Assembly: GCF_900111645.1 (NCBI RefSeq)
Contig: NZ_FOHQ01000006.1
Location: 1-64,000, forward strand
Source: Methanococcoides vulcani
GTDB taxonomy: Archaea > Halobacteriota > Methanosarcinia > Methanosarcinales > Methanosarcinaceae
Direction: 5' to 3'
Length of the DNA: 64,000 bases
Below the pieces are notes generated by a model, which was not told the DNA's origin, did no database searches, and saw nothing but the letters and a program-made list of their open reading frames with translations. Below are positions 19,504 to 27,821 of this stretch, piece after piece. Numbering within the stretch: the stretch's first letter is position 1; each line of letters opens with the position of its first letter. The position numbers were made by a program, and so were the translations under genes.

Positions 19504-20556
19504 TCAGAAATACCTGTCAACAGTGAGTACTGCCTTTGCGATAAGGTTTGCACAGGCTTTAAGGTCCTCAAGGGACAATACCTCAACAGGGGAATGAATG
19601 TACCTTGTAGGTACACTGATAGTGCTTGAAGGAATGCCTTCACGCGTCAGGTGTATTGCAGTAGCATCTGTTGTACCGCCACCGCCTACGTTTAGCTGGT
19701 ATGGTATGTTATTTTCCTCGGCGGTCTCTTTCAGCCATTTCACGACGGTTTTGTCTGCAATGAGTCCTCTTCCGGATGCATCAACAACGGTGATGACAGC
19801 ACCTTTTCCCATCTCGAGTGCTGAATCCTTCTTTTCGATGCCGGGGTGGTCTCCGGGGAATGTAACATCCACTGCTATTGCAACATCAGGGTTCAGCCCG
19901 AAAGCAGATGTGCGTGCTCCTTTAAGCCCGACCTCTTCCTGCACGGTGCCCACGGCATGGACAGTTGCCTTAACATCACTTTCTGATAGCTGTCTCATTG
20001 CATCGATAAGCATTGTAACGCCTGCGCGGTTGTCAAAGGCTTTACATGTGACAATTCCGTTGGCAAGATTTGTATAATCTCTGTCAATGGATATAGCAGT
20101 TCCGACGTCTACTCCCATGTTGATGGCATCCTCTTTGTCCTTTGCACCAATATCGATGAACATGTCCTCTGCCTTTACCGGTCGTTTCTTGTCTTCCTCT
20201 TTCATGACATGCGGCGGCTTTGATCCGATGACTCCCGGAAGGGGTCCGTTACTTCCGTGAACTACCACTCTCTGGCTGTGAAGCGTCTGGTCGAACCATC
20301 CTCCTATCTTCACGAAGCGCAGGAATCCGTTGTCGTCGATGTACTGTACCATCAGCCCGATCTCATCCATATGTGCTGCCAGCATGATGGTAGGACCTTC
20401 CCCTTTCTTTGTGGCGATGAGGTTTCCCATCTTATCGGTCTTTATCTCATCCACATATGGTTTGATCTCATCTTCCATTATCTGTTTAATGTCATTCTCA
20501 TATCCGGATATGCCGTGTGCATTGGATAACTTTTCAAGTAGCTTCTCTAGTTCCAT
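19504..20556 (-). CDS. M42-family (TET-type) aminopeptidase
   Basis: 350 residues. It is a dimetal aminopeptidase of the tetrahedral TET/FrvX group. The metal and catalytic residues are in place: AAHMDEIGL, CKAFDNRAG, TVQEEVGLKGA (general base Glu), DVTFPGDHPG and RYIHSPVEV. The family forms large tetrahedral shells that trim peptides released by the proteasome in the cytoplasm. The start MELEKLLEKL fits family length. It is a single-gene unit, divergent from mdh. Confidence 0.94.
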   Translation of the reverse strand: MELEKLLEKLSNAHGISGYENDIKQIMEDEIKPYVDEIKTDKMGNLIATKKGEGPTIMLAAHMDEIGLMVQYIDDNGFLRFVKIGGWFDQTLHSQRVVVHGSNGPLPGVIGSKPPHVMKEEDKKRPVKAEDMFIDIGAKDKEDAINMGVDVGTAISIDRDYTNLANGIVTCKAFDNRAGVTMLIDAMRQLSESDVKATVHAVGTVQEEVGLKGARTSAFGLNPDVAIAVDVTFPGDHPGIEKKDSALEMGKGAVITVVDASGRGLIADKTVVKWLKETAEENNIPYQLNVGGGGTTDATAIHLTREGIPSSTISVPTRYIHSPVEVLSLEDLKACANLIAKAVLTVDRYF

Positions 20557-20661
20557 AGCTGATCGGTGATAGATTGGTCTTTGAGGATATAAATGTTTGA
20601 GTAAGGTGGTTTTGATTTTAGAGTTTTTCTTATTTTGGTTTACATTTTGGCAGATTCAAAC

Positions 20662-20688
20662 AAAACTAAGAAAACATATATTAGTTTT
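20662..20688. promoter_or_regulatory. Short inverted repeat upstream of mdh
   Basis: AAAACTAA (20662-20669) and TTAGTTTT (20681-20688) form an 8-bp inverted repeat with an 11-base spacer, between the divergent M42 and mdh genes, about 70 bases before the mdh start. It could be an operator for either gene, or chance in A+T-rich sequence. Confidence 0.3.
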
Positions 20689-20757
20689 GAGTGTCAAACT
20701 ATAGATTATGGGGTACTGATAATTTGATATATCTAATCACTTGGGGGTTGTTACGAA

Positions 20758-21681
20758 ATGAAGAAAATTGCAGTCATAGGATCAGGTAACGTTGGTTCTA
20801 CCACGGTTCAGCGTCTTGCAGAACTTGAACTTGGGAATATTGTTATGACCGATGTTGTTGATGGTCTGCCTGAAGGGAAGGCACTTGATATTATTGAGGC
20901 TGCTCCTGTTCTTGGATACGATGTGGACATTCTAGGCACAACAGATTACGCTGACATTGCAGGTTCTGATATTGTGATCATTACTGCAGGAATTGCCCGT
21001 AAAAAAGGAATGGTACGGGACGACCTGATGAAGATCAATGCAAATATCATAAAAGAGGTCTGTGAAAATGTAGCAATATATGCACCTGAAGCCATAGTTA
21101 TCACGGTATCCAATCCACTGGACATAATGACCTATGCCACACAGAAATATACTGGATTGGAAACGAATCGGGTATTTGGAATGAGCGGAGTACTAGATTC
21201 AAGCCGGTTTGCAGCATTCATTGCAATGGAACTTGGAATTTCAGTAAAGGACGTTTCTGCACTGGTACTTGGAGGACATGGCGATTCCATGGTTGCATTG
21301 CCACAATACACCACAGTATCAGGAGTTCCGCTACCAGAATTACTTCCTGAAGAAACGATCGATAGGCTGGTACAGCGCACTGTCAACGCCGGAACTGAAA
21401 TTGTTGAATATCTTAAGACTGGCAGTTCTTTTTATGCCCCGGCAGCAGCCATTGCAGCTATGGTCGAATCCGTAATTAATGACCAAAAGCGAGTTCTTCC
21501 TGCAGCCGCTTACTTGCAGGGAGAATATGGTGAGAACGGCTTGTATTTAGGAGTGCCTGTAATATTAGGTAAGAATGGCGTAGAAAAAGTCCTCGAACTT
21601 GAATTGAGCGAAAGCCAGCAACAGGCATTTTCAAGGTCTGCTAAGTCTGTACACGAAGGGATAGCAAAGTTGCAACTGTAA
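20758..21681 (+). CDS. mdh: Malate dehydrogenase (lactate/malate dehydrogenase family)
   Basis: 307 residues. The Rossmann motif is IGSGNVGSTTVQ. The substrate loop ARKKGMVRDDL has the arginine pattern of malate rather than lactate enzymes. The catalytic pair is seen at VSNPLDIM and the active-site histidine at GGHGDSMVAL. It interconverts malate and oxaloacetate with NAD(P)H and feeds the partial TCA route of methanogens. The ATG follows GGGGGTTGTTACGAA. It is a single gene. Confidence 0.95.
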   Translation: MKKIAVIGSGNVGSTTVQRLAELELGNIVMTDVVDGLPEGKALDIIEAAPVLGYDVDILGTTDYADIAGSDIVIITAGIARKKGMVRDDLMKINANIIKEVCENVAIYAPEAIVITVSNPLDIMTYATQKYTGLETNRVFGMSGVLDSSRFAAFIAMELGISVKDVSALVLGGHGDSMVALPQYTTVSGVPLPELLPEETIDRLVQRTVNAGTEIVEYLKTGSSFYAPAAAIAAMVESVINDQKRVLPAAAYLQGEYGENGLYLGVPVILGKNGVEKVLELELSESQQQAFSRSAKSVHEGIAKLQL

Positions 21682-21906
21682 TATCTAAGGGTATCTGATC
21701 AATTACATCTTCTGTTGTATCTTTCTACTTTGTGTCAGTTTCATCTGATAGTGTAGAAATGATGCAACTTAGTTTTTAATTTCTGTGTTTTATATATCCT
21801 TAGAAACCTTTTATAACATAGAATACAATTCTAATAATTGTATATTATAAGCTGCTGGTGAGGGGTATTCATAAGAAACACTACTAAGATCATTCTCTTT
21901 TTTGTT

Positions 21907-22698
21907 TTGTTATCAATACTTGTCTCAGCATTAGCTTTTTTCATTTCAGGTCTTTTTGCTGCTGAAATAGTCTTGGTAATGTCCATATGGATAAGCTACG
22001 GCCTCTATCGGTATAGTGGCAAACTTCTCCTTAAATGGTATCGTGCAGAGAAGGTGGGCGTGCTGAAAAAACTCTCTGAGAAGGCAGGAATATCTACAGT
22101 TGGAATGTACAATTTTAATTCACCCATACCCCTTATCTTCACGGTAGGGACCGGCCCCGAATATAATGTAGCTTTATCCACTGGTGCAATGGGGATTTTT
22201 GGTGTAGCTGAGATTGAAGCATTGCTTGCTCGTGAGATTGGCCATATTAGGAATGGGGATGTTCCAATAAATACTATCACAGCTCTTTTTGCTGGTACTT
22301 TGGTAGGAGCTTCATCTGTTGCTTTCCATTTATCGTTGATGGCAGTGTTTGGCAAAGAAAATAACCCAATACCTAAATTAATTTATTTCTTTATAATGGG
22401 TCTTATAGCGCTCCCAGCAGCATTGCTGGTACAGCTTATGATCTCTTCTTCTCGGGAGTATGCTGCTGATGAAGTTGTGGAAGAGATAACTGGCAGACCG
22501 AACCTACTGCCAGAAATGCTGAAACGTCTTGAAAGTCAGATCGAGTCATTCCACAGACAAATAAATCCTGGTCATGCTCACTTGTTTCCTGTAAACTTCC
22601 TGTATATTAAAGATGCTTATGATGTGTATCTATCAATGTTTAATACGCATCCAAATATAGACAAAAGGATTGATAATCTCATAAAAAAGGGTGAGTGA
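21907..22698 (+). CDS. M48-family membrane metalloprotease homologue with altered zinc motif
   Basis: At least 263 residues. Two N-terminal membrane segments, a YNFNSPIPLIFTVGTGPE strand region, two more hydrophobic segments, then SSREYAADEV and a C-terminal THPNIDKRIDNL are all M48 (HtpX/Ste24-like) marks. The zinc motif that should read HExxH is REIGH: codon CGT at 22231-22233 replaces the first histidine, while the second histidine and the glutamate of the third ligand remain. This suggests a non-proteolytic or impaired homologue. TTG at 21907 is the only standard start, yet the frame is open upstream to ATA at 21871, five bases after GAGGGG, giving the likelier N-terminus IRNTTKIILFF. Confidence 0.75.
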   Translation: MLSILVSALAFFISGLFAAEIVLVMSIWISYGLYRYSGKLLLKWYRAEKVGVLKKLSEKAGISTVGMYNFNSPIPLIFTVGTGPEYNVALSTGAMGIFGVAEIEALLAREIGHIRNGDVPINTITALFAGTLVGASSVAFHLSLMAVFGKENNPIPKLIYFFIMGLIALPAALLVQLMISSSREYAADEVVEEITGRPNLLPEMLKRLESQIESFHRQINPGHAHLFPVNFLYIKDAYDVYLSMFNTHPNIDKRIDNLIKKGE

Positions 22699-22702
22699 TA
22701 GA

Positions 22703-22909
22703 ATGAAAAAATGGAAACTATCTATGGCTTACAGTTTATTATCCTATTTTCTTTTACTTCTAATGATAATCTTTATTGATATCTTTTGGAAACAGGCTTT
22801 CATATTCAAAGAAATTGCGATGATAGCTGGTGGATTTATTAGTGTAGTCTTACTTCTCACTATACTTGGATTTGTAGTATTTGGATATCGATTAAGTAAG
22901 GATCAATAA
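22703..22909 (+). CDS. Small two-helix membrane protein
   Basis: 68 residues from the ATG at 22703, which has GGTGAGTG about five bases upstream. An in-frame GTG at 22691 overlaps that site. There are two membrane helices (about 8-30 and 37-62) with a positive N-terminus MKKWK. The gene starts five bases after the stop of the M48-like gene, so they are translationally linked and may work together in the membrane. I recognise no family. Confidence 0.65.
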   Translation: MKKWKLSMAYSLLSYFLLLLMIIFIDIFWKQAFIFKEIAMIAGGFISVVLLLTILGFVVFGYRLSKDQ

Positions 22910-22950
22910 CTTTCGATTGTCTGTCATTTCAATTTGAATTTATCAATTGT

Positions 22951-23691
22951 TCAGATTATTTGACATCCATCAACAGATATTACCTGACCACTTACATAAT
23001 TCCCAAGCTCTGAGCTTAAAAATAAAACCACTTTTGCAACATCTTCCGGGTTACCACTTCGACCAAGAGCTATGTTTGATATAATTTTTTCGCGAACTTC
23101 TTCTTTAATATCTCTGGTCAGATCAGTTTCAATGAAACCTGGTGCAATAGCATTTACAGTAATTCCATATCTGCCAAGTTCTTTTGCTGCAGACTTCGTA
23201 AATCCGATTACCCCTGCTTTGCTCGCTGAATATACTGTTTGGCCAGCATTTCCATTTAACCCTATCACTGATGAGAGATTAATTATCTTTCCTGATCCTT
23301 GTTTTCTCATCATGTTTGAGGCGTATCGACTACATAGAAATGTTCCTTTTAAATTAACATCAATGGTATGATCAAATAACTCAGTACTTGTCATCGCCAA
23401 CAGATTACTTTTCAATATTCCGGCATTGTTAACAAGTATATCAAGTTTAGAGTAGTGTTTTTTAATAAAATCGAACATGTCCTTGACTTCATTCTCAACA
23501 GAAACATCTGCTTTTATCATGGTGGCTTGAAGCCCTTTCTCAGTAATGTTTTCTACAAGTTCAGCTGCTTTTTCTTCACTTTCTTTGTAGTTAATAATGA
23601 CATGTGCATGGTTCTCTGCTGCCAATAGAGCTGTAGCTCTTCCAATCCCACGGCTTGCTCCTGTGATCAGTACTACTTTATCTTTGAGCAT
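22951..23691 (-). CDS. SDR-family reductase, FabG-like
   Basis: 246 residues. It has the classical short-chain dehydrogenase set: TGASRGIG cofactor site, NNAG, catalytic Ser in NLSSV, YSASKAG with the catalytic Tyr/Lys, and the C-terminal GQVISVDGC. It is closest in pattern to 3-oxoacyl-ACP reductase FabG, which reduces a beta-keto group on a carrier-bound chain with NADPH. Methanogens do not make fatty acids by the bacterial route, so its presence last in a cluster with an acyl carrier protein is notable. It lies 70 bases after the NadE-like gene. Confidence 0.88.
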   Translation of the reverse strand: MLKDKVVLITGASRGIGRATALLAAENHAHVIINYKESEEKAAELVENITEKGLQATMIKADVSVENEVKDMFDFIKKHYSKLDILVNNAGILKSNLLAMTSTELFDHTIDVNLKGTFLCSRYASNMMRKQGSGKIINLSSVIGLNGNAGQTVYSASKAGVIGFTKSAAKELGRYGITVNAIAPGFIETDLTRDIKEEVREKIISNIALGRSGNPEDVAKVVLFLSSELGNYVSGQVISVDGCQII

Positions 23692-23761
23692 TTTTGCTTC
23701 CTTTTTTTGAATAGTTCAAGTTTGAGCATGATAAATTGATGTCGTTATCTCTGATACGAAA

Positions 23762-24730
23762 TCATTTGTCAAGATAACATATGGGAGGCCCGGATGTGAT
23801 GTATTTGGATGCACTTTTTATTTTGTCAATGCCTCTTTTTGCCTTGTTTATTGTTTCCTCTGACAGTTCTGTATTCTCTTCAATTATTTCCATTGGCAGG
23901 TCGTGTTCCTGTGAATATAGCAGCTGGTCCATGATATGTATCGGCATACGCCAGAAAAAGTCCTCATCAGATGTGTAGCTACTCCATGTATCGGCGCTTG
24001 GTGGCCTTTCTATTATTTCCTTATCGATGCCAAGCACATCTGCTAATGCATAGACCTGGGTCTTGTAGCAGTCTGACAGAGGTTCGATATCCACTCCTCC
24101 ATCCCCATATTTCACGAACTGCCCCAGAAGATATTCGGTCTTATTAGTGGTACCACATACAAGATAATTATTCTTTTCCGCGTATAGATACTGGATCAAC
24201 ATTCTTGATCTTTGTTTCACATTCTGGATACCGATCAGTTCGAGATAGTCCTTTGCTTTCAACCTGTTCTTTGCAACCATCTCATCATCTTTTACAAGGC
24301 TTATGGATGGAATGGTCAACATATCATTTTCTAAGAGGCTGGGCAGGACCAGTGAGGTCTTATGGATATTTGGATCATATTCCAGGCAGGTTCTCTTTAT
24401 TATCTGATCCTTTTTACCGTATATGTCAAGTGCTTGCAATATTGGGGTGATCGGGACTTCTTCATAGGAAACATCCAGTGACTCACAAAGTCTTGCTCCA
24501 AGTTCTTTGCTGCTGCTGGCTGATTCAGTTTCAGGAAGTATTAATCCGTAAACATTCTCCTTACCTACAGCCTGAACTGCCAGCGCAAGTATAACTGCAG
24601 AATCAATTCCACCTGAAACTCCTACAACAATTCCTTTTTTCTTAAAATCCTTTACTTTCTCTTCAATGAATGTCCTAATCTGAGATGCGTTCTTTTCTGC
24701 ATCTTTGTTAAGTTCATCAATTATTTTCAT
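23762..24730 (-). CDS. NadE-like ATP-dependent amidotransferase / NAD+ synthase
   Basis: 322 residues from the ATG at 24730 (GTGGGG upstream; a GTG at 24742 overlaps this). P-loop SGGIDS is at about 39-44, and the NadE signature GTTNKTEYLLGQFVKYGDGG and PLSDCYKTQV are clear. There is no glutaminase domain, so it would use free ammonia. It is longer than usual NH3-dependent NadE because of inserts around 85-150. Two functions are possible: true NAD+ synthase, or a paralogue used for amidation in the neighbouring biosynthetic cluster. Position 80 bases after the PP-loop gene favours the second, by inference only. Confidence 0.8.
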   Translation of the reverse strand: MKIIDELNKDAEKNASQIRTFIEEKVKDFKKKGIVVGVSGGIDSAVILALAVQAVGKENVYGLILPETESASSSKELGARLCESLDVSYEEVPITPILQALDIYGKKDQIIKRTCLEYDPNIHKTSLVLPSLLENDMLTIPSISLVKDDEMVAKNRLKAKDYLELIGIQNVKQRSRMLIQYLYAEKNNYLVCGTTNKTEYLLGQFVKYGDGGVDIEPLSDCYKTQVYALADVLGIDKEIIERPPSADTWSSYTSDEDFFWRMPIHIMDQLLYSQEHDLPMEIIEENTELSEETINKAKRGIDKIKSASKYITSGPPICYLDK

Positions 24731-24810
24731 AATATACCCCACTGGAATAATTTGTATTGTGTGATGTTTTCTGGTTTAGAATATTGATACGTCCCCATTT
24801 GTATGGAAGT

Positions 24811-25824
24811 TTATTCCAGGTCCATTTCAAGTTTCTTTGCAGCCATTTCTATCAATGGCTCTGACAATTCTTTATGCAATTTCTCCAATCCTTCTTCCCG
24901 GGTCATATCCCCGCTTCTCACAAGGCCTGCTATGTCGAAAGCGTATGGATGGATGTCATATTTATTGATATGATTCTGACAGGCAAATGCATTTAAAAGG
25001 CAGTTTGTTGAATTACTGTCATTGATCTTTGGAGGCATCCATCCGAGGTCTATCAGTGTCTCCACTATCTTATCTTCATTGTAATCCCAGAGGCACATTG
25101 GGTGTAACATAATTGGAGTGGTGTCTTTGTTTATGCTTTTTATGATCTCATTTTTTAAAAGGAAACTCTCATCCTTGTCATCTACACCGATATTTTGAAG
25201 CTGCTTCTCAAAAATATCTCGGGACCATTTTATGAAATTGACTTGGAGGTCAATTATAGGATTAGGGGCTTGTCCGGATGTAAATGCAAAAACAATGAAT
25301 GGTGCTTTATGAATAATTGCCTGTTCTACCAATTTCTGCTTGATGATGCTAATGCATGTGTTGCAGATGTCACTGGCTCGATATCTGGCAAATTTTGAGT
25401 ATGCGTTGGTAGATTCAGCTGCTTTTCGAAATGTATCACAAAGTAGTTTTTCTTCCATGGTCAGCTTAAAATAATCGCAGCCCACGATCTCACACATCTT
25501 TTTTGCATTAGCAACAGCAGTGTCTGAAATGAAGGCATTATCAAATTGAACTGCAAGGATATTCAGGAATGGGTACTCTTTTTTAAGTTTATAGAGTCCA
25601 TATGAAGAGTCTTTTCCGCCGGAAAGTGCAAAAATAACATCATATTCTCCTTTTCCGCTGCGTTCTTTAAGCAGGTCTTCTATAATTCCCAAATATTTCT
25701 TCTTTTCTTCTGAAGACATGGGTGTGTAGTTCTCACAGAACTGGCAAAGGCCACTTTCCTCGTTTATTGTTATACCAGGAATGTCTGAATCTAAAATACA
25801 TTTCTTACATGTTAGCTTTGACAT
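24811..25824 (-). CDS. Zinc-ribbon PP-loop ATPase, amidotransferase-like
   Basis: 337 residues. An N-terminal four-cysteine ribbon (C6, C9, C27, C30) precedes a PP-loop SGGKDS at 68-73, the adenylating fold of the N-acetyl-sugar amidotransferase (WbpG/WbuX-like) and ExsB group. A further cysteine pair is seen in SDICNTCIS. Such enzymes adenylate a carbonyl or carboxylate and replace the oxygen with nitrogen or sulfur. The substrate is unknown. Its start overlaps the AMP-ligase gene by 20 bases. No HisH/HisF-type glutaminase partner is nearby, unlike in WbpG systems. Confidence 0.78.
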   Translation of the reverse strand: MSKLTCKKCILDSDIPGITINEESGLCQFCENYTPMSSEEKKKYLGIIEDLLKERSGKGEYDVIFALSGGKDSSYGLYKLKKEYPFLNILAVQFDNAFISDTAVANAKKMCEIVGCDYFKLTMEEKLLCDTFRKAAESTNAYSKFARYRASDICNTCISIIKQKLVEQAIIHKAPFIVFAFTSGQAPNPIIDLQVNFIKWSRDIFEKQLQNIGVDDKDESFLLKNEIIKSINKDTTPIMLHPMCLWDYNEDKIVETLIDLGWMPPKINDSNSTNCLLNAFACQNHINKYDIHPYAFDIAGLVRSGDMTREEGLEKLHKELSEPLIEMAAKKLEMDLE

Positions 25825-27283
25825 TTTGATACTCCTCTATTATAGACCTGTTAGATATTTTTCCACTTTTACTTAGTGGCAAGTTCTCGATAAGAATTAT
25901 TTCCAGTGGACACAGGAAGCCAGGCAAATTCTTCCTACAAAATGTATATAATGTTTCAACTTCTGTATCCTGAGTTGGAATTACCATCAGGCTGATGGCA
26001 TTTCCCAGGTACTCATGATCAACTGGGACGACGAATACATCTGAAACTTCATTATTTTTGCCAATATATTTTTCCACTTCTCTTGGATTTACACGATGAT
26101 CAGCAACTTTGATCAGGTCATCCTTGCGACCTAACAACTTAAAGTAACCATTTGGTAACTTTTGTGCCAGATCGCCGGTATACATCCAATCATTTACTAT
26201 TTTTTTGCGGGTAGCTTCCTCATCGTTAAGGTAGCCTATCAGTATGTTTTTCCCTCTGGCAATTAATTCTCCTGTAATACCGGATGCAACTGGTTTTTTA
26301 CTATCATCAACTACATCAAGTTCAACTCCTGGAATCGGTTTACCTATTGTATCAGGGTATTTTTCCAGGTCTGCTGATGGAAGATAGGAAAGTCTTGCTG
26401 TTGCTTCTGTTTGTCCATACATTGGGATTATCTCTATCCTGTCATTCAACTGCTTGATCTTTTCTACAATTTCTACTTCCATAGCACCGCCTGCAGATGC
26501 AGCAAGTCTGACGTTCCTGAATGATCTCTGGAAGCTAGAAGGATATTTGAGAAGAATACGATAAGTGCTTGGAACTCCATAAAATATAGTTACTCCCGAT
26601 TCTACAAGTTTAAAGGTTGATTCGAGGAAAGTAAGACCGCCGATTTTGATAGATCCTCCTGCAACCAACTGGGAATTAATGATCGAATTTCCAAAAGCAT
26701 GGTGTGGAGATATTACTTGTGCAGCTTTGTCTTTTGGTGTTATGCTCAATACCTCTATTATGGAATTTGCATTTGTTATTAGATTTTCATCACTCAGCAT
26801 GACACCTTTTGGAGCTCCTGTAGTCCCGGATGTGTACATTACGAGCCTTAATAAATCATTATTATTCTCACGAATGATCTCTTTACGTAAAGTCTTCACA
26901 GAGGAATCCTTTGAAATATAGATCACAGTAGTGAATCCTTCAAAGAAAGCATTTCCAAATCTCGAATATTGCTGATCTGTGACAATAATACTATTTATCT
27001 GGTTGCTATCTAGTATCTGTCTTATATTGGATTCTGTCAGTTCCACCGGGAGAGGTACGGCGATATTATCCGATCGGTAGACTGCCATTAGGGCCTGAAT
27101 ATATTCTATACCTGATTCGGCAAAGATCGCAAATTTGCAATGATTGAAATCATCTATTTCTGCTGTTATAGCGTTTATAGCTTCATCAAGAAGACTATAA
27201 GAAATTGATTTGTCTTTCTCTTCCAGTGCAGTTTTTTGAGGAGTTTCTTTAGCATGTTTTGCAATATATTCATCAATTCTCAT
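25805..27283 (-). CDS. AMP-forming acyl/aminoacyl ligase (ANL superfamily)
   Basis: 492 residues. It has the adenylation-domain motifs in order: YTSGTTGAPKG at 150-160, VPSTYR, MYGQTEATAR, YTGDLA, LLGRKDDLIKVADHRVNP and the C-terminal lysine in LSKSGKIS. It should activate a carboxylic acid as the adenylate and load it on a thiol. With an acyl carrier protein gene four bases upstream, the carrier is the likely acceptor rather than CoA. The substrate pocket cannot be read by eye. It is the second gene of the minus-strand operon. Confidence 0.9.
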   Translation of the reverse strand: MRIDEYIAKHAKETPQKTALEEKDKSISYSLLDEAINAITAEIDDFNHCKFAIFAESGIEYIQALMAVYRSDNIAVPLPVELTESNIRQILDSNQINSIIVTDQQYSRFGNAFFEGFTTVIYISKDSSVKTLRKEIIRENNNDLLRLVMYTSGTTGAPKGVMLSDENLITNANSIIEVLSITPKDKAAQVISPHHAFGNSIINSQLVAGGSIKIGGLTFLESTFKLVESGVTIFYGVPSTYRILLKYPSSFQRSFRNVRLAASAGGAMEVEIVEKIKQLNDRIEIIPMYGQTEATARLSYLPSADLEKYPDTIGKPIPGVELDVVDDSKKPVASGITGELIARGKNILIGYLNDEEATRKKIVNDWMYTGDLAQKLPNGYFKLLGRKDDLIKVADHRVNPREVEKYIGKNNEVSDVFVVPVDHEYLGNAISLMVIPTQDTEVETLYTFCRKNLPGFLCPLEIILIENLPLSKSGKISNRSIIEEYQNVKANM

Positions 27284-27287
27284 GGCA

Positions 27288-27533
27288 TCACTTTGTTAAT
27301 TTTTGGATAACATTTACAATTCCACTGATGGAATCAAAATTTTCAGGAGTTAATAGTTCTTCAGGAATCTCTATGGAATATTTTTCACAAATAAAATCTA
27401 TAAATTCGATCAATCCAATTGAATCGATGATTCCTTTCATTGTTAAAGAATCATCATCATTTAATTGTGTACCACTGTCCATAAACGATTTATTTTGCAA
27501 ATATGCCATTATATCTTCTTTAATTTCTTCCAT
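27288..27533 (-). CDS. Acyl (or peptidyl) carrier protein
   Basis: 81 residues from the ATG at 27533, with GTGGGT eight bases upstream. It is acidic and helical, with the phosphopantetheine serine Ser38 in GIIDSIGLIEFIDF (DSxG motif) and ICEKYSIEIPEEL in helix III. It must be modified by a phosphopantetheinyl transferase, and a gene for one lies 290 bases upstream. Free carrier proteins are rare in methanogens. It is the first gene of the operon with the ligase, PP-loop, NadE-like and FabG-like genes. Confidence 0.88.
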   Translation of the reverse strand: MEEIKEDIMAYLQNKSFMDSGTQLNDDDSLTMKGIIDSIGLIEFIDFICEKYSIEIPEELLTPENFDSISGIVNVIQKLTK

Positions 27534-27821
27534 GTTTGTCAACCCACTCAAATTATTTATTATTTAAATTGCATAATAATGCAACATTGATTCAACAAAG
27601 CCATGTAGTATAAGCATAAGGAATACTCTATGCTTCATAGCTGTTTGAACTACTTCCCCATAAACAAAATAACTTCAATCGTATATAAGATGTTCTTATG
27701 GCAAACAATTTCTTCTATCTGCCAATGATTTATCTCTAATATTTCAATTAGGTAGTTATTTATCCAAATTTATCTATTTGATATCTAAAAATTATATATA
27801 CTTTAGGAGTAGTTTCGCCAT

